DNA of 64,000 bases from assembly GCF_032681285.1 (NCBI RefSeq), contig NZ_CP136336.1:4513001-4577000 (forward strand), written 5' to 3'. How positions within the stretch are numbered: the stretch's first letter is position 1; the number at the start of each line of letters is the position of its first letter. Below are positions 33,651 to 42,274 of this stretch, in pieces. The DNA is from Piscinibacter gummiphilus (GTDB taxonomy: Bacteria > Pseudomonadota > Gammaproteobacteria > Burkholderiales > Burkholderiaceae_C). The position numbers were made by a program, and so were the translations under genes. The notes beneath the pieces are model-generated. The model did not search any database and was not told the origin of the DNA. It worked only from the letters and a program-made list of their open reading frames with translations.

Positions 33651-36560
33651 TCACTGACAAGCCTCGCACGTCGGGTCATCGATCGCACAGAACTTCACGT
33701 CGGTCGCGGGCTCCGCATCGACGCTCAATGCAGCCGGCATTGCAGCGACTGGTGCCGCAATCATCGACGACGAAGCACCACTCGACACCGCATTCAGCTG
33801 GCCCGCCTTCACCGTCGACTTCTCGGTCTGCGAAGCGCTGATCGTGCGCAGGTAGTAGGTGGTCTTGAGGCCACGCACCCAGGCGAGCTTGTAGGTCTCG
33901 TCGAGCTTCTTGCCCGAAGCGCCGGCCATGTAGATGTTGAGCGACTGGGCCTGGTCGATCCACTTCTGGCGGCGTGCCGCAGCTTCCACCAGCCACTGCG
34001 TCTCGACCTCGAAGGCGGTGGCGTAGAGGTCCTTCAGATCCTCAGGCACGCGGTCGATGCGGCGCAGCGAACCGTCGAAGTGCTTGAGGTCCATGACCAT
34101 CACGTCGTCCCAGAGGTTGAGCTTCTTCAGGTCGCGCACGAGGTACTCGTTGACGACGGTGAACTCGCCCGACAGGTTGGACTTGACCGAGAGGTTGCCG
34201 AAGCTCGGCTCGATCGAGGCGCTGACGCCGATGATGTTGGAGATGGTCGCGGTCGGGGCGATGGCCACGCAGTTGGAGTTGCGCATGCCGTGCTCGCTGA
34301 TGCGGCCGCGCAGCAGGCTCCAGTCGAGGCTGGTGCTGCGGTCGACGTCGACGTAGCCACCGCGTTGCTCGGCCAGCAGTTCGAGCGAGTCGATCGGCAG
34401 GATGCCGCGGTCCCACAGCGAGCCGCGGTAGCTGGAGTAGCGGCCCCGCTCCTGCGCCAGCTCGGTCGAGGCCCAGTAGGCGTAGTAGCAGACGGCTTCC
34501 ATCGAACGGTCGGCGAACTCCACCGCCTCTTGCGAGGCGTAGGGCGTGCGCAACTCGTACAGCGCGTCCTGGAAGCCCATGATCCCCAGGCCCACCGGGC
34601 GGTGGCGCAGGTTGGAGTCGCGGGCCTTCTTGACGGCGTAGTAGTTGATGTCGATCACGTTGTCGAGCATGCGCATCGCGGTCGCGACCGTCTTCTTCAG
34701 CTTGGCGTGGTCGATGACCTTGCGACCGTCAGGCCCGTCCTTCAGGTGATGGACGAGGTTGACCGATCCCAGGTTGCAGACGGCGATCTCGCTCTCGTTG
34801 GTGTTGAGCGTGATCTCGGTGCAAAGGTTGCTGCTGTGCACCACGCCCACATGCTGCTGAGGCGAGCGCACGTTGCAGGCGTCCTTGAAGGTGATCCAGG
34901 GATGGCCCGTCTCGAACAGCATCGAGAGCATGCGGCGCCACAGGTCCTTGGCAGGCATCTTCTTGAAGAGCTTGATCTCGCCACGCGCAGCCTTGGCCTC
35001 GTAGGCGGTGTAGGCCTCTTCGAAGGCCTTGCCGAACTTGTCGTGCAGGTCGGGGCAGGTGGACGGCGAGAAGAGCGTCCAGTCGCCACCTTCCATCACG
35101 CGGCGCATGAACAGGTCGGGAATCCAGTTCGCCGTGTTCATGTCGTGGGTGCGGCGGCGGTCGTCGCCGGTGTTCTTGCGCAGCTCCAGGAACTCCTCGA
35201 TGTCGAGGTGCCAGCTTTCGAGATACGCGCAGACGGCGCCCTTGCGCTTGCCGCCCTGGTTCACCGCCACGGCGGTGTCGTTGACCACCTTCAGGAAGGG
35301 CACGACGCCCTGGCTCTTGCCGTTGGTGCCCTTGATGTGCGAGCCGAGCGCGCGCACGTTGGTCCAGTCGTTGCCCAGGCCGCCGGCGAACTTGGAGAGC
35401 AGCGCGTTTTCTTTCAGCGCTTCATAGATGCCGTCGAGGTCGTCGGCCACGGTCGTGAGGTAGCAGCTTGACAGCTGCGAGCGGTGCGTGCCCGAGTTGA
35501 AGAGCGTCGGCGTGCTCGACATGAAGTCGAAGGTCGACAGCACTTCGTAGAACTCGATGGCGCGGGCTTCGCGGTCGATCTCGTTCAGCGCCAGGCCCAT
35601 CGCGACGCGCATGTAGAACGCCTGCGGCATCTCGATGCGCATATCGTTCACGTGCAAGAAGTAGCGGTCGTACAGAGTCTGCAGGCCGAGGTAGTCGAAC
35701 TGCAGGTCGCGGTCGGCCTTGAGCGCAGCACCCAGCTTGGCCAGGTCGTACTGCATCAGCTTCTCGTCGAGCAGCTCGGCCTGCACGCCCTTCTTGATGA
35801 AGGTCGGGAAGTACTCGGCGTAACGGGTCTGCATTTCGGACTGCAGCAGCTCCTCGCCGATGATTTCCTTGCGGATGGTGTGCAGCAGCAGGCGCGCGGT
35901 GGCGCGGGTGTAGCCGGGGTCCTTCTCGATCAGGGTGCGGGCGGCCAGGATGGCGGCCTTGTGCACTTCGTCCATCGGCACGCCGTCGTACAGGTTGCGC
36001 TTGGTCTCGGCCAGGATGGGGTCGGGCTTCACGTCGGCACCGAGGCCTTCGCAGGCGGACTCGACCAGCGTCTGCAGGCGGCCCATGTCGAGCGGCACAC
36101 GCTGGCCGCCGTCGGTCACGAAGAGCGCGGGCTCGGCGGCCACGGCCGGCACGCCCTGCTTGGCACGCTCCTGCGAACGGCGCTCGCGGTACAGCACGTA
36201 GGCACGCGCCACTTCATGGTGTCCGCCGCGCATGAGACCGAGTTCGACGTGGTCTTGCACGTCTTCAATATGGAAGGTGCCACCACCCGGACGCGAACGC
36301 AGCAGCGCACGCACCACCGACTCGGTCAGTCCGTCGACCGTCTCGCGCACGCTGGCCGAGGCCGCGCCCTGCGTGCCATGCACCGCCAGGAAGGCCTTCA
36401 TCAGCGCCACCGCGATCTTGTTGGGCTCGAACGAGACCACAGCGCCATTGCGGCGAATGATCTGGTAGCCCTGGTAAGCCGACACCGGCGCGCCCGCGGT
36501 CGCGGTGCCGGTGCGGGGTGCGGAGGGGGTGCTGGCCGATGGGGTGGAGACGGTTTGCAT
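33651..36560 (-). CDS. nrdA: Class Ia ribonucleotide reductase, alpha subunit
   Basis: A 969-residue catalytic subunit reducing ribonucleoside diphosphates. After a Ser/Thr/Pro-rich lead (1-27), an ATP-cone begins at Y-Q-I-I-R-R-N-G-A-V-V-S-F (about 32-44), so activity is likely dATP-inhibited. The catalytic barrel follows, with S-S-C-Y-L for the first redox Cys and N-L-C-T-E-I for the radical-site Cys. The C-terminus ends C-E-A-C-Q, the shuttle cysteine pair. I chose the ATG at 36560 because AGGAAA lies six bases upstream. The frame stays open for 109 codons further upstream, but that region is leader and crosses the promoter. Control by NrdR is suggested by two boxes at the promoter. Confidence 0.95.
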   Translation of the reverse strand: MQTVSTPSASTPSAPRTGTATAGAPVSAYQGYQIIRRNGAVVSFEPNKIAVALMKAFLAVHGTQGAASASVRETVDGLTESVVRALLRSRPGGGTFHIEDVQDHVELGLMRGGHHEVARAYVLYRERRSQERAKQGVPAVAAEPALFVTDGGQRVPLDMGRLQTLVESACEGLGADVKPDPILAETKRNLYDGVPMDEVHKAAILAARTLIEKDPGYTRATARLLLHTIRKEIIGEELLQSEMQTRYAEYFPTFIKKGVQAELLDEKLMQYDLAKLGAALKADRDLQFDYLGLQTLYDRYFLHVNDMRIEMPQAFYMRVAMGLALNEIDREARAIEFYEVLSTFDFMSSTPTLFNSGTHRSQLSSCYLTTVADDLDGIYEALKENALLSKFAGGLGNDWTNVRALGSHIKGTNGKSQGVVPFLKVVNDTAVAVNQGGKRKGAVCAYLESWHLDIEEFLELRKNTGDDRRRTHDMNTANWIPDLFMRRVMEGGDWTLFSPSTCPDLHDKFGKAFEEAYTAYEAKAARGEIKLFKKMPAKDLWRRMLSMLFETGHPWITFKDACNVRSPQQHVGVVHSSNLCTEITLNTNESEIAVCNLGSVNLVHHLKDGPDGRKVIDHAKLKKTVATAMRMLDNVIDINYYAVKKARDSNLRHRPVGLGIMGFQDALYELRTPYASQEAVEFADRSMEAVCYYAYWASTELAQERGRYSSYRGSLWDRGILPIDSLELLAEQRGGYVDVDRSTSLDWSLLRGRISEHGMRNSNCVAIAPTATISNIIGVSASIEPSFGNLSVKSNLSGEFTVVNEYLVRDLKKLNLWDDVMVMDLKHFDGSLRRIDRVPEDLKDLYATAFEVETQWLVEAAARRQKWIDQAQSLNIYMAGASGKKLDETYKLAWVRGLKTTYYLRTISASQTEKSTVKAGQLNAVSSGASSSMIAAPVAAMPAALSVDAEPATDVKFCAIDDPTCEACQ

Positions 36561-36852
36561 GGTGTTTCCTGTCGTCATGTCGGTTCGATGGAGTTCGGTC
36601 TCATTCGTGCGCTCGGCGCAGGCTTGTGGCCTCAGCAGCAAAAGCTGCGGCCGACCTCGTGGAGACGGGGGCGCGGGAACGTGGAACGAGAAGAGCAGGT
36701 AAGAACGAGGTGCGCTACTTCGAGCGCCTTGCATTGCTGGCCCTTGCACTTTGCCGGTCGTGATGCACCGCTGCGTTGCGCAGCAGGCCCTGTGAACGGG
36801 GCAATGGTGGTGGGCATGGAGCGTGTGTTTCTGGAACAGAAGGATAACACGA
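36561..36852 (-). other. Long untranslated leader of nrdA (about 290 nt)
   Basis: From the predicted promoter the transcript would begin near 36852, leaving about 290 nt before the nrdA ATG. The stretch holds no gene I can support. The nrdA frame stays open through it, but the residues look like random high-GC translation. Whether it folds into a regulatory RNA could not be judged by eye. Confidence 0.4.
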
Positions 36853-36856
36853 AGGG

Positions 36857-36872
36857 ACACTATATCTAGGGC
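36857..36872 (-). promoter_or_regulatory. NrdR-like box 1 of nrdA
   Basis: ACACTATATCTAGGGC matches the NrdR consensus ACACTATATATAGTGT in 12 of 16 positions and overlaps the nrdA -10 box. It pairs with a second box 31 bp away, the usual spacing for this ATP/dATP-sensing repressor. Confidence 0.75.
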
Positions 36873-36887
36873 TCCGACCACCTTCAA
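36859..36887 (-). promoter_or_regulatory. Sigma-70 promoter of nrdA
   Basis: Read on the minus strand: -35 TTGAAG (36887-36882), a 17-bp spacer and -10 TATAGT (36864-36859). The -10 lies inside NrdR box 1 and the -35 directly abuts box 2, so repressor binding would block RNA polymerase. Confidence 0.75.
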
Positions 36888-36903
36888 GCACTAGGGATAG
36901 CGT
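36888..36903 (-). promoter_or_regulatory. NrdR-like box 2 of nrdA
   Basis: GCACTAGGGATAGCGT matches the NrdR consensus in about 11 of 16 positions and starts 31 bp from box 1. It is weaker alone, but spacing and location support it. Confidence 0.65.
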
Positions 36904-37079
36904 CTTACCCTAAGAGGGGAAACACAGCTGTTCGGGGCATCCGGCAGGCCTCGCGCCGCGATTGCGCGCAAGCGCCCATGCCTGCACCTTCTGCGATTGC
37001 GCATCGCGCATTGATGCGGCATGCAGGCGTGTTTGGTCGTGCATGGCGCGCAGCGCAAGGCTGCGCTTCACGCACCTCC
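36904..37079. other. Intergenic stretch between the nrdA control region and ampD
   Basis: This 176-bp stretch holds no gene that I can support. It contains two copies of GCGATTGCGC (36958-36967 and 36993-37002) and a small hairpin GCGAT-TGCGC-ATCGC, without a T tract. No clear terminator for ampD is visible. Confidence 0.5.
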
Positions 37080-37670
37080 TCAAATCGAAGGAGACGTGTC
37101 GTCGGGAAAGTACGGAGCGGGCCAGCCGAGCTGCGACTTCAGACGCGCCCAGTCGAAACCCGGCCCCGGATCCTGCTTGCGGCCAGGTGCCACGTGCTCG
37201 TGGCCGACCACCCACCGCAGCGGGTAGTCGCGCGCCAGCCGCTGCAAGAGCATGGCCAGCACGTCGTACTGCGCCGGCTCGAACGTCTCGCCTTCCAGCC
37301 CTTCGAGCTCAATGCCGATCGAGTAGTCGTTGCAGTTCTCGCGCCCGCGCCACACCGAGCGGCCGGCATGCCAGGCGCGGTCTTCGCACGAGACGAACTG
37401 CAGCAGTTCACCATCGCGGCGCAGCACGAAATGCGACGACACCTCCAGGCCACGGATCTGCTGAAAGTACGGGTGGGCGTCCCAGTCGAGTCGGTTGGTG
37501 AAGAGGCGCTCGATCTCGTCGCCGCCATAGACCCCCGGCGGCAGGCTGATCGAATGGATCAACGCCAGGTCGATGTCGACACCCGCTGGCCGCGGGCCGA
37601 AGTTGGGGGACGGGCAAGCCCGGGCCTCGCCGAGCCAACCCTTGCGGGCGGGCTGCGAGGGCGTCGTCAT
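37080..37670 (-). CDS. ampD: 1,6-anhydro-N-acetylmuramyl-L-alanine amidase
   Basis: A 196-residue cytoplasmic zinc amidase that removes the stem peptide from recycled anhydro-muropeptides. The first zinc ligand is in A-L-I-H-S-I-S-L-P. Others are in S-S-H-F-V (substrate pocket) and V-V-G-H-E-H-V-A-P-G-R-K-Q-D-P-G-P-G-F-D-W, which supplies a His and the catalytic Asp. There is no signal peptide, as expected for cytosolic AmpD. The ATG overlaps the pilR stop (ATGA), placing it last in the ccsA-pilS-pilR run. It should work with mpl at 15 kb in peptidoglycan recycling. Confidence 0.93.
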   Translation of the reverse strand: MTTPSQPARKGWLGEARACPSPNFGPRPAGVDIDLALIHSISLPPGVYGGDEIERLFTNRLDWDAHPYFQQIRGLEVSSHFVLRRDGELLQFVSCEDRAWHAGRSVWRGRENCNDYSIGIELEGLEGETFEPAQYDVLAMLLQRLARDYPLRWVVGHEHVAPGRKQDPGPGFDWARLKSQLGWPAPYFPDDTSPSI

Positions 37671-39226
37671 GTGTCGTCGCCGCGCTCGGTCTCGGGCGCT
37701 TCGGGCTCGCCACCGACGTGCACACCGAGGCGCGCCATGCGATAGCGCATCTGCCGCAGCGACAGACCCAGGCTTGCGCCCGCAGCGGTGCGGTTGTAGC
37801 GGTAGCGCTCGAGCGCGCGCTCGAGCACGTCGCGCTCGACCTCGTCGAGGTAGGCCGCCAGGTCGGTGGGGAGCGGCGCGGGTGCGGGCGCCTGCGCCGG
37901 CATCGGCGCGGCTGGCGCAGCGGCGATGGACGCGACCGCCGACGACGACACCGCATCCGGCATGTCCAGCGACAGGTCGAGCACGCCGAGATCGGACACG
38001 TCGATGTCTTCGCCCCCCGAGAAAGCCACGGCGCGGTGCAGCAGGTTCTCGAGCTCCCGCACGTTGCCGGGGAAGCTGTACCGCGCGAGCTGGGCGAGCG
38101 CCTCGCGCGTGAGCCGCGGCGGCGGCCACACCCCGGCGTCGCGCGAGATGCGCTCGAGCACACGATCGCAGATCGCGGGCAGGTCTTCGAGCCGCTCGCG
38201 CAGTGGCGGCACACGGATCTGGATGACGTTGAGACGGTAGTAAAGATCTTGCCGGAAGCGGCTGGCCTGCACCTCCGCGCCCAGGTCCTTGTGGGTGGCG
38301 CTCAGCAGCCGCACGTTGACGGCCTGCTCGCTGACCGCGCCGACAGGGCGCACCGAGCGCTCCTGAATCGCGCGCAGAAGCTTGCTCTGCATCGCCAGCG
38401 GCAGGTCGCCGATCTCGTCGAGGAAGAGCGTGCCGCCGTTTGCAGCCTGGAAGAAGCCTTCACGGTCGTCGGCCGCGCCGGTGAAAGCGCCTTTGCGGTA
38501 GCCGAAGAACTCGGCTTCCAGCAGATGCTCGGGGATGGCGCTGCAGTTGACGGCGATGAAGGGCTGCGCCGCACGCGGGCTGACCTCGTGGATGGACCGT
38601 GCCACCAGTTCCTTGCCGGTGCCCGACTCGCCGCTGACCAGCACCGGCGCCATGCTGCGGGCCACCTTGTCGACCAGCGCGCGCACCTGCTGCATCGCTG
38701 CCGACTGCCCGGCCATCCGGTTCATGGCCTGGCTCGCGGGAGGCGCTGGCGGCGCAGCCTCGAGCGCCACGGCGCGCGGCTCGCCCCCAGAGGCGGCACC
38801 GTGGCTCGACGGCAGGCTCGACGGCACCACGGTCGGTGACGCGGCCGGTGAACGCCCCAGCGCCGACGCGACGACAGCGCGAAACTGCTTCAAGTCGACC
38901 GGCTTCGTGAGGTAGTCATAGGCGCCAGCCTTGAGCGCCTCGACCGCGTTCTCGGCGGAGCCGTACGCGGTGATCACGATCGCCTTCTCGCGCCGGCCGG
39001 CCTCTTCCAGGCGGCGCAGCAGATCGAGCCCGGTGCCATCGGGCAGGCGCATGTCGGTGATGACGGCGCTGTAGGTGCGGTCCTTCAGGTGCAGCCAGGC
39101 GTCTTCGACCGTGCCCGCGGTTTCGACGTCATACCCCTCGCGCAGCAAGGTCAGCTCGTACAGCGTGCGCAAGTCCGGCTCGTCGTCGACGACCAGCAGG
39201 CTGAAATGCGAAGGGGATGATGTCAT
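37667..39226 (-). CDS. pilR: Sigma-54-dependent response regulator PilR
   Basis: A 519-residue NtrC-type activator. The receiver has acidic Asp14-Asp15, phospho-acceptor Asp58 and Lys108. The AAA+ domain has Walker A G-E-S-G-T-G-K-E (199-206), the sigma-54-contacting G-A-F-T-G-A loop (246-251) and Walker B near 267-271. A Fis-type helix-turn-helix lies at about 478-500 (N-R-T-A-A-G-A-S-L-G-L-S). An Ala/Pro linker (about 430-452) precedes it. Pairing with a six-helix PilS supports PilR, the activator of pilin transcription. The pilin gene is not in the window. Start and stop overlap both neighbours by four bases. Confidence 0.93.
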   Translation of the reverse strand: MTSSPSHFSLLVVDDEPDLRTLYELTLLREGYDVETAGTVEDAWLHLKDRTYSAVITDMRLPDGTGLDLLRRLEEAGRREKAIVITAYGSAENAVEALKAGAYDYLTKPVDLKQFRAVVASALGRSPAASPTVVPSSLPSSHGAASGGEPRAVALEAAPPAPPASQAMNRMAGQSAAMQQVRALVDKVARSMAPVLVSGESGTGKELVARSIHEVSPRAAQPFIAVNCSAIPEHLLEAEFFGYRKGAFTGAADDREGFFQAANGGTLFLDEIGDLPLAMQSKLLRAIQERSVRPVGAVSEQAVNVRLLSATHKDLGAEVQASRFRQDLYYRLNVIQIRVPPLRERLEDLPAICDRVLERISRDAGVWPPPRLTREALAQLARYSFPGNVRELENLLHRAVAFSGGEDIDVSDLGVLDLSLDMPDAVSSSAVASIAAAPAAPMPAQAPAPAPLPTDLAAYLDEVERDVLERALERYRYNRTAAGASLGLSLRQMRYRMARLGVHVGGEPEAPETERGDDT

Positions 39227-41148
39227 GAGGACAATTGCAATCGTGCTTCGGCGGCAACGTTCTCTGGCAGGGCTTGGCGGCGCATCGCGACGGAGAACTC
39301 GTTGCGGTTGCTTTCGACGGCGCTGCGCAGCCGGTAGTCGATGCGGGCGCCGTAGCGCTCGCACAGTTCGCGGCAAATATACAAGCCCAGCCCGGTGCCT
39401 CGGCTGCGTGTGGAGAAGAAGGGCTCGAAGAGATAGCGTTCGACTTCGGGCGGGATGGGGTCGCCGTCGCTGGCGACGCTCAGGACGGCATGGGTTTCAT
39501 CGCGCACGTACAGCCGCAGCATCACCGCCCCCGGCCGCTTGGTGGCGTGCCGGCAGCCGTTGTCGAGCAGGTTGACCAGCACGCGCCGCAGATGGTCGGC
39601 ATCGAACACCACGCCCACCGGCTCGTCGGGCAGCTTGACCTGCAGCACGCTCTGGTCGCCCAGCACCACCCCATTGGTGCGCGCCCATTCCGAGCACACC
39701 GAGGCGATCAGCGACACGGCATCGATCGGGCCGGTGGCGTGCACGTCGCTCGGCGCCACTTCCATCACGTCGTCGACGATGCGTTTGAGCCGCTCGACGT
39801 TGTCGGTCACCATGCGGGTGAGCTGGCGCTGCGACGGCGTCGTGGCGTCTTCGGCCATCAAGGCATTGGCCTGAGAGATGGCCGCCAACGGGTTGCGGAT
39901 CTCGTGTGCGATGCCGGCGGAAATACGGCCCATCGCCGCGAGCTTCTCCTGCCGGGTGCGGGCCTGCATGCTGCGCACGTCTTCGAGGAACAGCACGCAC
40001 AGCTCCTCGCTGGCCTGAGGCTCGCGGCGGCGGGTGAAGCGCATGCGCACGCGCAGGGTGCGCGCGAGAGCACTTTCGAAGCCGAGCACCACGTCGCGGC
40101 CAGCCTCCGGCCAGGCGGCTTCGGCGAACGCCCGCTCCACCGCTTCGACAAGGCTGCGCCAGGCTTCGACATTGCGCAGCTGGAACGGCGCTTCGCGACA
40201 CATGCCTTCTGGGGCCAGCAACAGCCGGGCCGCCGGGTTGGCAGCGCGCACGCGTCCGCGCCGGTCGACCACCAGCACGCCTTCCTGCATCTCCTCGATC
40301 ACCAAGCGGTTGAGCTGCGCCTGCTGGCGCGCGAGTTCCAGGCTGCCCTTGGCCGTCAACTCTTCGCGCGCGAGGCGGCCTGCAAGCTCACCGGCCAAGA
40401 GGGTGATGACGAAGAAGCCACTGCCAGCCAGGCCGGCTTGCGTCATCAGCAGCGTGACCTCGCCACCCGACACCACGCCCCATGCGGCGATCCCGAGCAG
40501 CGCGAGCGTCACGATCGACGCCGTCGCCAGCGCCATCGTGCGCGGGGTGAGCACGCCGGCCATCAGCACCGGCAGCACGAGGAGCGCGACGTAGTTCAGC
40601 GTGGCCGCGGGCGACAGCACATGCAGCGCGATGAAGCACACGATGTCGACACCGATGGTCGCGAGCCACTGCGGGCTGCCCATCTTCGACAGCGCCTTGG
40701 GCGCCGCAGACCGCCGCAGCCGCGGCAGCAACCAGGTCGTCACCGACAGCGCCGCATACAGGATGCTCACCGCCAGAACGGCGAGCGACGGCCGCACCGC
40801 GAAGAACCCCGTCACCGCCACCGTGGCGATCAGCGCCAGGCCGAGGGCCGCACGCGCCGCAATGAACGCGCCATAGATGCGCTGGAACGCCGTCTGGCCC
40901 GAGCCGATGATGCGCCGGGCCTGGCGGGTCAGGAAGCGGGAATCGCCTTCGTTGCCGCGCATCGCGGCCCAGTTGCCGTCGTAGCGCGATTCATCCTCGG
41001 CCGACGGGACCTCACCGCGCATCTGCGTGTCGCCATCGACGCCGAGCGCGCCGAACCACGACTCGTCCACCGGCCTTGGCTTGGGTGTGCTCGCCATGCG
41101 GCGCCGCTCGGCAGCTCGCCGTTCGCCACTGCGCGAGGTGTTGGCCAT
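39223..41148 (-). CDS. pilS: Sensor histidine kinase PilS
   Basis: A 641-residue membrane kinase. About 90 cytoplasmic residues, charged and Arg-rich, precede six predicted membrane helices (about 95-265). A PAS-like segment (V-V-D-R-R-G-R-V-R-A-A-N-P) follows. The phospho-acceptor is His415 in G-I-A-H-E-I-R-N-P, and the HATPase has L-V-N-L-L-D-N-G-C-R-H and G-T-G-L-G-L-Y-I. The six-helix sensor and PAS fit Pseudomonas PilS, which senses pilin in the membrane. The ATG at 41148 overlaps the stop of the preceding small gene (ATGA). Confidence 0.93.
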   Translation of the reverse strand: MANTSRSGERRAAERRRMASTPKPRPVDESWFGALGVDGDTQMRGEVPSAEDESRYDGNWAAMRGNEGDSRFLTRQARRIIGSGQTAFQRIYGAFIAARAALGLALIATVAVTGFFAVRPSLAVLAVSILYAALSVTTWLLPRLRRSAAPKALSKMGSPQWLATIGVDIVCFIALHVLSPAATLNYVALLVLPVLMAGVLTPRTMALATASIVTLALLGIAAWGVVSGGEVTLLMTQAGLAGSGFFVITLLAGELAGRLAREELTAKGSLELARQQAQLNRLVIEEMQEGVLVVDRRGRVRAANPAARLLLAPEGMCREAPFQLRNVEAWRSLVEAVERAFAEAAWPEAGRDVVLGFESALARTLRVRMRFTRRREPQASEELCVLFLEDVRSMQARTRQEKLAAMGRISAGIAHEIRNPLAAISQANALMAEDATTPSQRQLTRMVTDNVERLKRIVDDVMEVAPSDVHATGPIDAVSLIASVCSEWARTNGVVLGDQSVLQVKLPDEPVGVVFDADHLRRVLVNLLDNGCRHATKRPGAVMLRLYVRDETHAVLSVASDGDPIPPEVERYLFEPFFSTRSRGTGLGLYICRELCERYGARIDYRLRSAVESNRNEFSVAMRRQALPENVAAEARLQLSS

Positions 41149-41390
41149 CAGTCGCCCCGTGATCGCTCGAACAGGCTGCGGTGGGCCTCGCTGCAAAACA
41201 CGCCACCGCGCCCGGGAAGCGACTCGCTGCGCGGCAGGTGCACGCCACACTGTGCGCAGCTGACCATGTCTTCAGGGATGGCGGGAGGCGGCGGGGCGGC
41301 ATCGGGCCGCGGCGGCAGCTTCGGCTTGCGCAGGGAGCGCATCAACCAGATGGTTCCGAGCACCACGGCCAGCAGCAGGATGAATTTCAT
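41148..41390 (-). CDS. Small PP0621-like membrane protein
   Basis: An 80-residue protein with one N-terminal membrane helix (about 3-18), a Pro-rich linker and a C-terminal Cys pair (V-S-C-A-Q-C-G-V-H-L-P) plus a further Cys in G-V-F-C-S-E-A-H, suggesting a small zinc site. This is the PP0621 family layout as I recall it, commonly found just upstream of pilS in Burkholderiales and Pseudomonas. The function is unknown. The stop overlaps the pilS start, so it is probably co-translated with the kinase. Confidence 0.82.
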   Translation of the reverse strand: MKFILLLAVVLGTIWLMRSLRKPKLPPRPDAAPPPPAIPEDMVSCAQCGVHLPRSESLPGRGGVFCSEAHRSLFERSRGD

Positions 41391-41397
41391 GGGCGCC

Positions 41398-42180
41398 TCA
41401 GGCGACAGGCCGTTTCAACAGCACTTCGAGCACGAAGCGCGACCCGGCATAGGCCAGCAGCAGCAGCACCACACCCGCATACAAACCCCTCACGGCCCGG
41501 CGCCCGCGCCAGCCGAACGCCTGCCGGCCCGTCAGCAGGCCGGCGAACACGAGCCAGGCAAGCACCGAGAAGACCGATTTGTGGTCCCAGCGCCAGGGGC
41601 TCGAGAACCACCAACCGAGCACCAAGGTCGCCGTCAGGAGAGCAAAGCCTGCCGTGACGAACTGGAATGTGAGGCGCTCCAGGCGCAGCAGTGGCATGCC
41701 CGCACCGGCCACGGTCTTGAGCCGCAGCTGCCGCTCGGCCCGGTCGAGCATGGCCGCATGCAGCACCGCCGCGCCGAAAAGGCCATACGAGGCGATGCCC
41801 AGCACCCAGTGCAAGGGCGCCCAGTTCGACGCCGCCTGCGGCCGGAATTCCCCCGGGAACACCATCGCCAGCGCCACCGCGATCAGGCCGAGGCCGGCAA
41901 GCGTGCGCCGCACACCCGGCAGCGGCACCCATCGACTCTCGACTGCGTAGACCGCCACCACGAGCCATAGCGTGGCCGACAGCGCCGGCGCAAACCCGAA
42001 GCGAGCGCCCGACACCGTGCTGCCGATCCCGGCCATGTCGACGGCGGTCGCCACGCCGTGCGCAAGCCAACCCACGAACAGCAGGCGGTGCGCCCACGGG
42101 CCGGTCGACTCGTCGCGCCACAGCACTGCGGCGGCGTACGCCGCGAGGGCCAAGACACTCGGCACCCACAACACGAACAT
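41398..42180 (-). CDS. CcsA/HemX-like cytochrome assembly membrane protein
   Basis: A 260-residue polytopic membrane protein with eight or so helices. It matches the cytochrome c assembly (CcmC/CcsA-like, YpjD) family: W-A-P-L-H-W-V-L-G-I-A-S-Y-G-L-F-G near residue 120 and W-R-W-D-H-K-S-V-F-S-V-L-A-W near 195, with His residues in membrane-facing loops for haem. The family's tryptophan-rich WWD motif is not intact. The role in haem delivery is inferred from family only. I chose the ATG at 42180, just before helix 1; an alternative ATG at 42226 would overlap the ffh promoter. It lies seven bases upstream of the PP0621-like gene and divergent from ffh. Confidence 0.82.
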   Translation of the reverse strand: MFVLWVPSVLALAAYAAAVLWRDESTGPWAHRLLFVGWLAHGVATAVDMAGIGSTVSGARFGFAPALSATLWLVVAVYAVESRWVPLPGVRRTLAGLGLIAVALAMVFPGEFRPQAASNWAPLHWVLGIASYGLFGAAVLHAAMLDRAERQLRLKTVAGAGMPLLRLERLTFQFVTAGFALLTATLVLGWWFSSPWRWDHKSVFSVLAWLVFAGLLTGRQAFGWRGRRAVRGLYAGVVLLLLAYAGSRFVLEVLLKRPVA

Positions 42181-42191
42181 GGCTGGAACGT

Positions 42192-42223
42192 TGGCCGCTT
42201 CCGAGGAGCCCGACGATAAAATC
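42192..42223 (+). promoter_or_regulatory. Candidate promoter of ffh
   Basis: TTGGCC (42192-42197) and GATAAA/TAAAAT (42216-42223) could act as -35 and -10 with a spacing of 18-20. It lies about 50 bases before the ffh ATG. The -35 match is partial, so this is tentative. Confidence 0.35.
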
Positions 42224-42274
42224 ATCGGCACAGTGTACTTTCGGGTGCCCGGTTCTCGCGTACCCAACTCCCCC

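Noticed and set aside
36561..36887. N-terminal extension of NrdA by 109 residues
   Set aside because: It would start inside the promoter/NrdR region and lacks family likeness. A good ribosome site precedes the ATG at 36560.
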